Of a stretch of DNA of 64,000 nt, positions 1 to 11,101 are shown piece by piece. This stretch comes from Cryptomeria japonica (taxonomy: Eukaryota; Streptophyta; Pinopsida; Cupressales; Cupressaceae). How positions within the stretch are numbered: the first letter of the stretch is position 1; each line of letters begins with the position of its first letter. The stretch is from the NCBI RefSeq assembly GCF_030272615.1, contig NC_081411.1, positions 833,206,136-833,270,135 on the forward strand, given 5' to 3'. The notes below the pieces were generated by a model. That model was not told the DNA's origin, did not search any database, and saw only the letters and a program-made list of their open reading frames with translations. A program made the translations under genes and the position numbers.

Positions 1-210
1 TCAATGGATAGGTGCTTGGTGTAATGAAATCATTCTCCAGATAATATACAACATATTCTCCAACTGCTAATAGGTGCAGCTTCATCCTTTTCTGCCATGT
101 AGAGAAACTTGACTTGTTTAGCTTCAGTGCATCTCTCTTATACATCTTTGGATCTTTGCCTCAAGTACCTTTAAACTTTTTCTTCCGGAGTCCAAAGCTC
201 TCATACCAAT
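1..210 (-). mobile_element. Copia-type leader fragment with primer-binding site
   Basis: The reverse complement of 199-210 reads ATTGGTATGAGAGC, one change from the plant initiator-tRNA-Met primer-binding site, and it abuts an LTR start (TGATAG) at 211. Bases 1-198 are therefore the start of the internal region of a minus-strand element that runs off the left edge. No gag reading frame survives here. Orientation is firm from the PBS; assignment to Copia rests on the LTR style shared with the recognisable Copia at 47932-54642. Confidence 0.6.
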
Positions 211-1706
211 TGATAGTTCTGATACTTAATGTTAAGTACAGATGCCAAGCTAATAAGATGAGAGGGGGGGGAGTGAATCATACAAACTTAATCTTCCAGA
301 AAAACAACAGATTCAACCTCGGTAACATATACTTCAGTAATATAACCAAAACTGCTAAACATGCAAACTCAAAAGCATATAAACATCATAAAACTCATAA
401 CACCAGATTTAACGTGGAAACCCAAATAGGGAAAAACCACTGTGGGATTTGGGACCCACTAAGAAATATACTCTTCTAGAGTATGCTCGGTTAAAAGCAA
501 ATCCTGTTAAAGATTACAAACACATTGCTAGATGTGACCCGGTTAAGGGATTTCCCTCAGATCTATTAGGATCTTCACCTTGTTAGAAGTGACCTTGTTA
601 AAGGATTTCAAACGCTCAATCAGAATGTCACCTTGCTAGAGGGTTTTACAAATAAGACTGTTAAGTCCACTCGGTTAAGAGATTTTCTGTCACTTTACAA
701 TATAACAGTAATAAAAATCTATCTGCAACTTCACATCTAAAATGCTAAAGTAGATTCTTATTTTCTCAATACAATATAGTCATAGGACTTATCTTGTCCA
801 TCTGTTGGGCTCTATACTCTGTTATTCAAACAGGTCTTCAAGCTTCTGTGCTCGGTAATCACTATGTAGCATCCCTGTGCATACACTTGCCCGCATACAT
901 TGTTTATCAACAGTTCATTATTTATAAGCAATTTTCCAACCGCTTAATCTCCTTGATCACATTTCCCATGATCAATCATAGCCATCAGATCTTCAAACTT
1001 GACTAGGTTCAATGTATCCTTCAATCTCAAAATGTTTTACCCCGCCTTGGAACTTGCATACATTTCTTGGTTTTGTGCTAGGGTATTGCGGTTCAATCTG
1101 AGCTGTAGATCTTCCTGCCGATTTTCCTTTGCCATAGATTCTTTAACAAACTTCACTCACGACATACCAATCATTTAATCATAACCAGCTCATCAGCTTC
1201 CTTCATTAAATAATGCTTTTATTCATTCAATGCATTCTGTTATTACTCGGTTGCAACTCGGTAAATACTAAACTTTACTCGGTAGACATTCTGCTTTCAT
1301 TAACCGATAGCGATAACCTTAGGGTTTACCAACTAGGTTTCTTAGGGTTTACTGACTAGGTTCTTTGCTCAGTAACATAGTATAGTATCAACCTTTCAAT
1401 CAACAACATATGTAGGATATCAAAATAATCAAAACATCATGATCTCATCATTGTCTAACTTGGTAATAGTTGCCCATTGAATAACTTATTCCTCCCCTTA
1501 TTCATTGCATTCTTTCTGTGTCTTTTACTGACATCTTTATACTCATCAAATCATACTTCTTAAGATATGGCAACATCATACTGAATTAGTAAATCAATTT
1601 CTTGACATCAATGACAAAATAATAATATTAAGAGAGTAAACATCCTTAATTAGTTATATCCATAATCATCAACAACCTTCTCAATATCCTTATTGAAATG
1701 CCAACA
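211..1706 (-). mobile_element. Copia-type LTR (about 1.5 kb)
   Basis: On the plus strand the block begins TGATAG next to a PBS and ends GCCAACA next to a polypurine-tract complement (1707-1717). Near 245-285 and 410-450 it carries the G-run followed by gtgaatca and the tggaaaccc...gggaaaaaccac motif also found in the LTRs at 4716, 47932 and 53582. Two telobox-like motifs (taaaccctaag on the minus strand) lie at 1318-1328 and 1341-1351. Short open frames inside it (114-479, 794-1006) are chance. It has internal sequence on both sides, see findings. Confidence 0.6.
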
Positions 1707-4700
1707 ATCTCCCTTTGTCTATTATATTGCCAAAAAAAGTTTCATAATCTAGCTATCAAATCCATGAATTTGGTCCCAATTGAAATTCCATGGAATCAGG
1801 GAAGGGCTTGATCAAATAAATTTCAACACAAATGAGAGCGTAAGTGATTACCTTTTATTCCATCATTTGTTGTGAAGGGCCTATTGGCTTACTGAGTTGC
1901 ACAACAACTAGACTGAAAATATCATTTCTCCAGAACTCCAAAGGAAACCGTGAAAGTCCCACCCAAATTGGGACCCTCAATGGGAGCTCCTTTGTAGGGT
2001 TGAAACCAACATGCCAAGGCTTGATGAAAAGTCCAACTTGATTATAAAAATAGCCCCCCCTTCAAAATCCCTATTTATGTCAGACATGCACGAAAAAACC
2101 ACCAAAAAATAGCTATTAGTAGTCAACATCACTTCCATTTCACCCTTTGGGTTCCATGTATGTCAAGACCATGACTCTGAAAAAGGCAAAGACACTCAAA
2201 TGCCCATGAACTTACATATCAGGATATGATTAGATAAATAATCAATATCCTCCCCAATAAACTTTGGAGGAATTACAAGAATTGCCCTACTATCACTCTT
2301 AGCTAGGAATCCATTTACCTTCATTGGCCTAAAGCCTCCTACTTGAGAAGAGTGTTCAACCGTGTCTATACCAATCATGGCAAAAATAGGATTCTCCCAC
2401 ATGCACAAAGAAGGACTATTTCTTATCATTGCATCTTTGAACGACATGTTGGTATCACCAGAAAAGCCCCTTTGGGTAACCATGAAAGGGTTCTAAAAAA
2501 TAAAGAAAATGAACATGAAACCCTCACACAATCGAGGGTAAAAAGGCTCAATCTAAGGGGAAAAGAGGCACCACTCACTAGCACCAAAATATATTAGAAA
2601 TGACTCCCAATCAATAGCTCCACACCACTCCTCAACTAACGTGCCTCCAACCTGAACACCCCACTCCCAGTGAATGAAAAAGGGTCTCATACTCCACACT
2701 CCCTCTGCACACCACCACATAGACTCCCCACACACCCCCTCATAAACAAGCATGCACAAGAAAGCAAGTATCAGCTAGGGCATGAGTGCCCTAGCCAGAG
2801 ACTTTATCACATACTAGAGCCATCGATCAAATAATAAATATTATTAATTAATATATAAAAATATCATTTTTGTGTATACCACTTCTTTTAAGTAATATGA
2901 ACCCCCTTCATTTTCACATCAACTACAAGATTTGTTTAAATGAACCGTTGCACTTATTGTAGTATATGTACAAAGAATGTTTGCTTCCCAAATGAATCAA
3001 AACTGTTGCACTCATTGTAGTCTCGAAAAATAAAATAATTTCAAACCATATTATATCTTATGTTTTTTTTGTTTGAAGAACGACTTCAGATACAAACTAA
3101 TTGTAAAAAAATGCAATAAAAACATTTATCTCCACCTTAAAAAATAGAAACTAATAATAATCCTACAAATAACCATAATTACCAAAGACAATATTTTACC
3201 TTATCAAATCTCAAAGGTTTGTTATAGTCAACTTCATCCATCTATCTTCATTCTTCAATCAAACCAAAAAAAAAGAAAAAAGACACTATATCCTCCTCAT
3301 ATCCAACTTTATATTGAACATTTAGCAAAAAGATGATATCTTCAAATCTTATGCATGTTCTCATACAAATAGATAACAAAATATACAATAATAAAAACAA
3401 TAGTTCTTTAAAATTCACAATGAAAAAAATATCTCTATTTAACTAGAAGCACGAGAATATAAATTCAAGAAATACCCGCCTCAAAGTAGCACTTAATTAA
3501 AACATAAGAGACTTAAAAAGGAATTTTATGATTCAATGAAACAATAAAATATATGGAAATCTAGTATAACATCTATGATAAAAGCCATAGTTTTCTAATA
3601 TAATTTTAACTCTGGGGAACTAATGTTATAATTAATATAAATAGTTTAGCTATGTGAATTGAGATTCTTAAATAAAATTGAAATTAATGTAATAATTAAA
3701 TAAGAAGATAGAGGGGCTTAGTTTTGAAATTTCAAGAAAAAGAATGAGTTGAAATATGATGAATAAATATATCATTGTCACAAAATTATCTATTTAGATT
3801 TGATAATTGTTTTAGAATTTGAACTTGTATGGAAAATATTGGAAATCTTGATCACCATGATTGTAATCTATCATGTAGAGTTAAAACATGACATGTATGA
3901 ATGGCCTATTAGAATGTATATTGATAAACCTACTTTCTTTTACCCTTTTAATATTTTAATTTGTCAAGGTAGTGATTACAACATGAAAATAAGCAATATC
4001 AATGACTACATTCATCAACATGCAAATGCTATTCTTTTATTCTTAGAATTTGATCGTGCTCCATTTGTTTTTCTTTTACTCTCCTACATGAATTAGTTGC
4101 ACATTGAATGCCTTTATAAGCTATGTCATAACAACATGCCACACAAAAATGTATTAAATTGGCTCATAATAGCTATAGTGGATGAGCTTCAATTTATTAA
4201 ATGTTCTTCTAGATTACTAATCCAATCTATCAACTTCTTGGGATCCAAATTCTCAAAATAGTTTAGAAAGTCTACTCTAGTATTGTTACCAATGTTGGAG
4301 ATGTCCTTTAGTATTCTCTCCTTCTTATCCTCTTCACTTCCAACTAATCCCACATGATATTATTTTTTTTCCTCTTTATCACTCTCCTCAACCCTAGGGT
4401 TAGGGTTCCTCCAAAATCCTTGTTCCAATGCATCCATCTAATTTCTTTTTCCTTCAACATCTCATACATATGCTCCATTTTTCTTGTAATATTTAGGATT
4501 CCTAGTAGTCCTCTCTTAACAACATATTAATAACCTCTCTTGATCACAACTCTATCCATGGTCACCCTTTTGAAAATTGTCTAATAGATAGAGTTTTATC
4601 TAAAAGCCTCTTGTAGATTACTTGAAATTGAAAACCTTATTTAATTCTTGCAAGGTATAAATGACCATTATGCACTTCCTCATTTTTAGTTACACCTTGA

Positions 4701-4715
4701 TTTACACTAACACTC
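1707..4715. other. Gene-free stretch with a possible Copia 3' internal remnant
   Basis: 1707-1717 is a polypurine tract on the minus strand next to the LTR, so the bases just above should be the 3' end of another minus-strand element; no RNase H motif is readable. From about 2820 to 4700 the DNA is strongly AT-rich. The open frame at 3800-4096 (98 codons) has no recognisable motif and biased AT-driven composition. A telomere-like palindrome (aaccctagggtt) sits near 4391. I see no gene here. Confidence 0.5.
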
Positions 4716-4857
4716 TGTTGAACACACTACAAGACTGAGAGGGGGGTTGGGTGAATCATTCTAGACCTTAAAACAACTTTTTTATAATCCTTTAAGTTAC
4801 TTAAATCACAATTTACTTATATTCTCAATTATGAAACATAAAACCAAAAAGAACAAT
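4716..4857 (-). mobile_element. Left part of an old LTR split by the chromovirus
   Basis: Begins TGTTGAACAC and carries the G-run/gtgaatca motif (4737-4760) typical of the Copia-type LTRs in this window. It stops at the chromovirus target duplication ACAAT (4853-4857) and resumes at 11102 with the expected tggaaaacc...gggaaaaaccacgg motif, so the two parts were once contiguous. Confidence 0.6.
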
Positions 4858-5635
4858 TGATGCAGGAGCACCCCTGGTTCTTGACAATCTTGCATCAACC
4901 AAAAATATTGCTTTTCAGTTTTGTACTTTCAACATTTCATTATGCATTTTCTAGAATTGGCTCACCGGATTTGAGGAGTTGGATTTTGCTTGAGGACTTG
5001 ATCATCTACCTTATTCCTAAACCATAGAGCATTTGGATCATTTTCCGGCAAGTTACTGCTACTACCGGTTTTCGAGACAATTTTTTGGTACCGGTTTCCT
5101 ATTTGCATTTGTAATCTATCAGAATCTACCAGATCCCTTCTGTAGCTTATGGATCCTTGAGTGTTGATTCCGATGTTCCTTGGCGTGTGGGAGACCTTCC
5201 CTTTGATCTTCACTTCATCCTTTGGATTTTCTGGAGGAATCTCTTTGGCAGAGGCCGACCTTGTTGTTTTTACACATTAGGTCTTGTTCTTCGATATTTG
5301 ATCCCTTTTTGGGTTGACTGAATCCCATTGGATTGTATAAATCATTGTAATTGAGCATTAGAATAGAGACCAGTTAAGATATAGAAAATAGAAGATAGAT
5401 CTTAAGATTTGAGGTCCCAGTTGTGACCTATTCTATAATTAAACATGTTTTAGCAAGCCAATGAGCCAATTTTTTGTAACCCAGTTGTTACCAGTTTATT
5501 GTAAACAATTTTCATGATATAATTCATTCAGTTCTGCATTGCCTCCATCATATCCTTGTGTTTCTATTATGTTTCCTCTTGCTGAACGGTCTGGATTGAT
5601 CTCTTTGAGGTCCCTCCTAATGAGTGACTACACCA
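4858..5635 (+). repeat. 5' LTR of chromovirus
   Basis: Begins TGATGCAGGAGCA and ends GACTACACCA, with the PBS two bases downstream. It aligns along its whole length with 10322-11096, differing by scattered substitutions and small gaps. The left boundary is set by the ACAAT duplication. Confidence 0.9.
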
Positions 5636-5637
5636 AG

Positions 5638-5649
5638 TGGTATCAGAGC
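5638..5649 (+). promoter_or_regulatory. Primer-binding site (initiator tRNA-Met)
   Basis: TGGTATCAGAGC, an exact match to the standard plant PBS complementary to the 3' end of initiator tRNA-Met, two bases after the 5' LTR. Confidence 0.92.
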
Positions 5650-5774
5650 GAGATTTTGTTTCGAAGATTGCGTTGTCCTGAGAATTTTTTTGTAGGGTAG
5701 TGGACTGTGAATCCGACCTGTAGTTGCAGAGGACTGGAGTGAAGATGGCGTGAAGAGGAAATAGGAATGATGGA

Positions 5775-6812
5775 GTGCATGGGAATGTAGACTTTGGTGT
5801 GATGGAGATGTTGCGAGGAATTGCAGCCCAATTGGAAGATGTTGAGACAACCCAGATAAGAGGCCGACATATTGAAGATGTGAGTGAAGATGAAGGAGAA
5901 GAAGCCCCGACAGAACAACTAAACCTACCGCTGATTGATCCAGATGAAGAAAGTTTTTTGAGGGTTTTGAGTAGGGTGAATACTAAACCATATTTTCCCC
6001 ACCGGAATATGATAGAAAGTTAGATTCAGATGAATTGATGGATTGGATCTTGAAGATGGAGAAATATTTTGATTTTGAGAACACTGCAGAGGAAAGAAAG
6101 GTGAAGTATGTCTGTACTTGGTTGAAGAGTCATGCATCTCTTTGGTGGGATCATTTGCAGGTTAATAGATAGAGAAGAGGTAAAGAGAAGATCAAGACAT
6201 GGGATTGGATGGTTGCTAAATTGAAATCAAAATTTATGCCAACTGATTATCAAGTGAATCTGTTTTGGAAGTTGTCGAATTTGAGGTAGAAGGAATCTAG
6301 TGTGAAGGATTACACCAAAGCATTTTACAAGTTGAATATTAGATCTTGACATGTTGATGATGAAGTTGAACAAGTTGCAAGATATTTGAATGAATTACAA
6401 ATGTCTATACAAGATGAACTCAGTTCAAATGATGAAATTGCAGAGTGTTGAAGAAGCTTACCAGTATTCCCTGAAAGCGGAAGAGAAGCTGAACAAAAGA
6501 CATGAGCAGAGGCAAAGAGGTAGAGGTGGAAGGTTTTCCAGAGGAATATTTCAAGGAGGAAGAGGATATACCGGAGGTAGAGGAACATGTATGGATCAGA
6601 ACAAGGATAAGGAAGTAAGCAAAGCAGGTAATTCATACCAGAAGGATGATAGAAATTTCTACCGAAGGAGAGAACCAAATGGTTACCAGAATGAGAATTT
6701 TGGAAAAGATGATAGAAGACAAGATAAGAGAGTGTTTAGAGGAACTTTCTATAAATGTGGAGGAGAAGGACATCGTTCCTTTGAGTTTAAGAAGATAGAG
6801 AATACCGGGAGA
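5775..6812 (+). pseudogene. Chromovirus gag (capsid and nucleocapsid), broken
   Basis: Gag would form the cytoplasmic particle. An acidic N-terminal frame opens at 5775 and hits a stop at 6021-6023. Capsid-like sequence (motif WLKSHASLWWDHL near 6120) continues in another frame with further stops up to about 6390, after which a frame runs to 7208. An RG/GG-rich basic stretch (about 6500-6590) precedes a degenerate zinc knuckle near 6746-6786, where FYKCGGEGHRSFEF has lost the first and last cysteines of CX2CX4HX4C. The product cannot be made intact. Confidence 0.85.
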
Positions 6813-6899
6813 AAAACATTGGTGGAAGAAAGCCCCATCGGATCAGCTAATAAACCAGAAGATGGAGAACCGTTGATGATGAGGAGAGCTTTGTGTCAT

Positions 6900-7497
6900 A
6901 CCAAAAAGGTTGATGAGCCCTTGCAGAGGATAAATTTTTTCAAGACCAGATGTAAGGTATCCGGTAAGTGCTGTAAAATTGTTATTGATAGTGGTAGTTT
7001 GGATAATCTTATTTCAGAAGAGATGGTGAATAAGTTGAATTTGGAAAGATTGAAACACCCTAAGCCTTATCAGATAGCATGGATTTGGGATGAACATAAG
7101 TTGTTGGTAAGTGAGAAATGTTTGGTGAAATTGAAAATTGGGAATTATCATGATGAAGTCTTGTGCGATATTATGCCTATAGATATTTGTCATCTTTTTG
7201 TTGGGTAGACCTTGGTAGTTTGATATACATGCAATACATGATGGGAGAAAAAATGCATACACTATTGTGGCCAATGGGATGATGAAAACCTTGTTGCCCT
7301 TGGAGGAGCCTTTGAAGAGTGAATTTTGTACGAATGCTAGAATCTGTTTGGTGGATGGAAGGAAATTCTTGGATGGAATGAGACATGAGAATGTGTGTTT
7401 TTCCTTAGTTCCTAAGAAGACTGAGAACCCGGAGCATGAAGAAGAACAATCGAAAGAGATAAAAGAGTTACTGACAGAGTATGAAGACATCATTTAA
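6900..7497 (+). pseudogene. Chromovirus aspartic protease region, broken
   Basis: A retropepsin-type protease would cut the Gag-Pol polyprotein. The catalytic motif VIDSGSLDNLIS is at about 6979-7014 with the D-S-G triad intact. The frame stops at 7206-7208, where sequence in an adjacent frame continues with GRPW-type residues typical of the protease end. A second piece, 7267-7497, is the linker towards reverse transcriptase. Catalytic residues are present but the polyprotein is split. Confidence 0.85.
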
Positions 7498-7503
7498 GAT
7501 AAA

Positions 7504-8251
7504 GTGCCTGATGGATTACCATCTATGAGAATTATCAGCCATTGCATGGACCTGATTCTTGGAGCTAGTTTGCCTAACAAAGGTGCACACCGGATGACAT
7601 CGATAAAGAATGAAGAGTTGAATAGACAAGTGCAGGAGTTATTGAAGAAAGGTTTGATTAGAGAAAGTTTGAGTCCTTGCGCAGTACCAACAATATTAGA
7701 ACCTAAGAAGAATGGAGAATGGAGGATGTCTACCGATTTCATAGAAATAAACAAGATCACAGTTAAATACCGGTTTCCATTACCTAGGATGGATGACATA
7801 ATGTACCGTTTGAGTGGAGCCAAATAATTTACAAAGATAGACTTGAAGAGTGGATATATCATCAGATCAAGATCAGAGTTTAGGAGATGAGTGGAAGACA
7901 ACATTCAAGACAAATGAAGGGCTGTATGAATGGTTGGTGATGCCTTTTGGATTGACTAATGTATCGAGTACTTTCACGAGGCTGATGAATGAGGTATTGA
8001 AGAAATTCTTGGGTAAGTTTGTTATTGTATATTTGGATGACATTCTGGTTTGTAGTAAGACAAAAGAGGAGCATTTGTTGCATTTAAGACAAGTTTTGCA
8101 GAGGTTGAGAGAAGAAAAGTTGCTGATAAATTTTAAGAAGTGTACTTTCATGAAGGAAGAGTTAGTATATTTGGGATTTATGATATCTAAGGATGGTTTG
8201 AAGATGAAACCTAAGAAAGTAAAAGTAATTGTTGAATGGCCTATAATGTAA
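7504..8251 (+). pseudogene. Chromovirus reverse transcriptase, broken
   Basis: RNA-dependent DNA polymerase of a Ty3/gypsy element. 7504-7827 covers the fingers (LLKKGLIRESLSPCAVP, WRMSTDF, FPLPRMDD). After a stop at 7825-7827 and a frameshift, 7850-8251 holds the palm, with MPFGLTN and the catalytic box VYLDDILV near 8026-8050, then the LGFMIS segment. The first stop falls where the family has glutamine, so CAA to TAA is likely. Domain order and spacing are those of the family; the product is not functional. Confidence 0.92.
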
Positions 8252-8255
8252 AGCA

Positions 8256-8797
8256 TTGGAGAGGTAGATCATTTCATAGATTGGCTAGTTTCTACCAGAA
8301 GTTTATCAAAAATTTCAGTTAGTTTGTAACCCTATGACTGAGACAATGAGGGGAGATAGGAAGGAATTCAAGTGGACCACCAGAGAAAACAATTTTTTTG
8401 AATTGCTGAAGTGAAAAGTGGCTGAGTAGCCTGTGTTAGCTTTACCGGATTTCAACAAAGTATTTCAAGTGGATTGTGATGCAAGTGGAACAACAATAGG
8501 AGCAGTCTTGAGTAAGGAAGGGAGAGCAGTAGCTTATTTCATTGAGAAATTGAATGATGCCCAAAGGAGATATTCAGTGTATGATCAAGAATTTTATCCC
8601 ATAGTTCAAGCCTTGAAGAAGTGGAGACATTACGCGTTGCCTAAAGTGTTTGTGTTGTATATGGATCATCAAGCTTTGCAGTATTTGGGCAGTTAGAGTA
8701 AGTTGAATCAGAGACATATGAGATGGGCAGAATTTCACAGAGTTACACCTTTGTGTTGAAGCATAGAAGTTAGAAATCTAACAAAGTTGTTGATGCA
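8256..8797 (+). pseudogene. Chromovirus RT thumb and RNase H, broken
   Basis: 8256-8432 retains thumb/connection sequence scattered over frames. 8433-8696 encodes most of RNase [18 protein letters not shown] carries the first catalytic aspartate, and the family-typical YSVYDQEF and [19 protein letters not shown] follow. A stop at 8694-8696 lies where the family usually reads QSKLNQRH. The role would be removal of the RNA template. Confidence 0.88.
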
Positions 8798-9907
8798 TTG
8801 AGTAGAGGAAGGAATTTGCTGACAAAAATGAGAGTGACAATATTAGGATTTGAGGAGTTGAAGACCTTGTATGATGATGACCTGGATTTTGCAGAACCTT
8901 GGAGAGCATGTAGAGAACCAGTTACGATAGATAGAAGCAAGTGGTTGGATTACTTCATTCAGGATGGGATTTTATTCAGAAGAGTTCAGATGTGCATACC
9001 TAAGAGTTCTGTGAGGGAGAATCTGATAAAGGAGAAACATAGTGGAGGATTAGCCAGACACTTTGGTGTTGATAAAACATTAGCATTGGTGAGTGAGCAT
9101 TACTTTTGGCCCCAAATGCATGAGGATGTTAGGAAATATGTGCAAAGTTGTAGAGTTTGTCAAGTTGCAAAAGGATAGTAGTCAGAATGTGGGATTGTAT
9201 AAACCTTTGGCAATACCAGAGAGACCTTGGGAGGATATAAGCATTGATTTCATACTTGGATTTCCTAAAACACAATGAGGGAATGATTCTATATTTTTGC
9301 TAGTGGATAGATTCTCGAAGATGACTCATTTCATACCTTGTAAGAAGACATCAGATGCAGTGCATAAAGCTAACCTATTTTTCAAGGAAGTGGTGAATTG
9401 CATGGATTACCTAAGGGCATAGTTTCAGATAGAGATACTAAGTTTGTTGGTTATTTTTGAAGAACACTTTGGAAGAAGATGAAGACAGATTTGAAGTTCA
9501 ATTCTACTTTTCACCCACATACTAATGGATAGATAAAAGTAATTAATTAGAGCTTGGGAAATTTGTTAAGATGCTTAGTTGGAGACAAAACTAGAAGTTG
9601 GGATTTGATTCTTGCACAAGAAGATTTTTCCTACAATAATTCATTAAATAGGAGTACTGGAAGGACACCTTTTGAGATTGTTATCGGAGCACACCCTAGA
9701 GGTATATCAGAATTAAGAGATATCAGCAGTGAAGACCAGAGAAGTTCAGAAGTAGAAGAATTTGCAGATCACGTAAAGGACTTACATATTCAAGTTAAGA
9801 AACATTTGGAGGACATGAACAACAAGTATAAGGAGAAAGCAGATGAGATGAGGATACACAAGGAATTTGAAGTTGGCGATGAAGTGATGGTGTATCTGAG
9901 AAAATAA
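8798..9907 (+). pseudogene. Chromovirus integrase, broken
   Basis: 8798-9178 includes the zinc-binding HHCC domain (HFGVDKTLALVSEHYFW, then CRVCQVAKG). The catalytic core starts near 9225 with DISIDFILG (first acidic residue) but is then broken by stops and frameshifts between about 9277 and 9553. 9554-9907 holds the core end and the C-terminal linker (NRSTGRTPFEIVIG). The enzyme would insert cDNA into the host genome; the core is disrupted. Confidence 0.9.
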
Positions 9908-9934
9908 ATATTTCCAGTTGGAACTTATAAAAAA

Positions 9935-10294
9935 TTGCAGATGAGGAAGTTTGGACCTTGCAAGATTTTGAGAAAGTTCAGTTTCGGAAATGCATATGAA
10001 GTGCAGTTACCAGATAGTCTGAGTATTTCACCTATATTTAACATTGCAGATCTACATCAGTATCATGAACTAGAATTCAGTGAGGATAGTATTGCAGACT
10101 TGGAGAAACAGTTGCCCAGAAAGGAACCGGATCAGATTGAAGACATTTTGGATAGTAGGATTGGGCATAGTACCCGGAGCAGTCAGTATAAAGAGTATCT
10201 TGTAAAGTGGAAGGACAGACTAGTTGAAGATTCATCTTGGATTTCTGAGGAAGAGGTAGACTACCTTGGTTTTCCTCTGACCCCAACAAAGTGA
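9935..10294 (+). pseudogene. Integrase C-terminus with chromodomain
   Basis: MRKFGPCKILRKFSFGNAYE is the GPY/F-type module of gypsy integrases. Near 10192-10270 EYLVKWKDRLVEDSSWISEE matches a chromodomain core with the YLVKW and SW residues. Chromodomains direct integration to particular chromatin. The frame is open to its stop at 10292-10294 but is separated from upstream integrase by a stop at about 9905. Confidence 0.9.
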
Positions 10295-10321
10295 GAGGCT
10301 CACTTTTTCAACAACCCCGAA

Positions 10322-11096
10322 TGTCTAATGCAGGAGCATCCCCGATTCTTGGCAATCTTGTATCAACCAAAAATATTTCCTTTCTATTTTGCAGTTTCAA
10401 CATTTCATTCTACATTTTCTGGAATTGGCTCACCGGATCTTGAGGAGTTGGATTTTGCTTGAGGACTTGATCATCTACCTTATTCCTAAACCGTAGAGCA
10501 TTTGGATCATTTTCTGGCAAGTTATTGCTACCAATTTTCGAGACAGTTTTCTGGTACCAGTTGCCTAGACCTATTTGCATTTTTAATCTACCGGACCCTT
10601 TCGTAGCTTACAGAGCCTTGAGAGTTGATTTTGATGTTCCTTGGTATGTGGCCGACCTTCCCTTTGATCCACACTTCATCCTTTGGATTTTTTGGAGGGA
10701 TATCTTTGGTAGAGGCCAACCTTGTTGTTTTTACATGTTAGGTCTTGTTCTTCAGTATTTGATCCCCTTTTGGACCGACCGGATCCCCTTGGATCATATA
10801 AATCATTGTAATTGAGCATTAGAATAGAGATCAATTAAGATAGAGAACATAGAAGATAGATCTTAATATTTGAGGTCCTAGTTGTGACTTGTTATGTAAT
10901 TAAGCATGTTTTAGCAGGCCAGTGAGCCGGTTTTCTATAATCCAATTGTTACCAGTTGATTGTAAATAGTTTTCATGATATAATTCATTCAGTTCTGCAT
11001 TGCCTCCATCATATCCTTGTGTTTCTGTTGTATTTACTCTTGCTGATCGGTCTGAATTGATCTCTTTGAGGTCCCTCCTAACCGGTGACTACACCA
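10322..11096 (+). repeat. 3' LTR of chromovirus
   Basis: Aligns with 4858-5635 and ends GACTACACCA immediately before the second ACAAT (11097-11101). The start is TGTCTAATGCAGG, with a few extra bases compared with the 5' copy, so the exact first base is uncertain. The open frame at 10525-10815 is inside the LTR and not a gene. Confidence 0.88.
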
Positions 11097-11101
11097 ACAA
11101 T

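Larger units (their letters stand above)
4858..11096 (+). mobile_element. Complete but decayed Ty3/gypsy chromovirus
   Basis: A 6.2-kb LTR retrotransposon with LTRs at 4858-5635 and about 10322-11096, tRNA-Met PBS at 5638-5649 and a perfect 5-bp target duplication ACAAT (4853-4857 and 11097-11101). The internal order is gag with zinc knuckle, protease (DSGS), reverse transcriptase (YLDD), RNase H, integrase and a C-terminal chromodomain. That order defines the chromovirus lineage. Every module is broken by stop codons, many explicable as CAA/CAG to TAA/TAG changes, so the copy cannot be autonomous. It inserted into an older LTR. Confidence 0.93.

Noticed and set aside
114-479. 121-codon plus-strand frame
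   Set aside because: Lies across the PBS and LTR of a minus-strand element; no protein motif.
3800-4096. 98-codon frame in AT-rich DNA
   Set aside because: AT-driven composition, no motif, no second copy.
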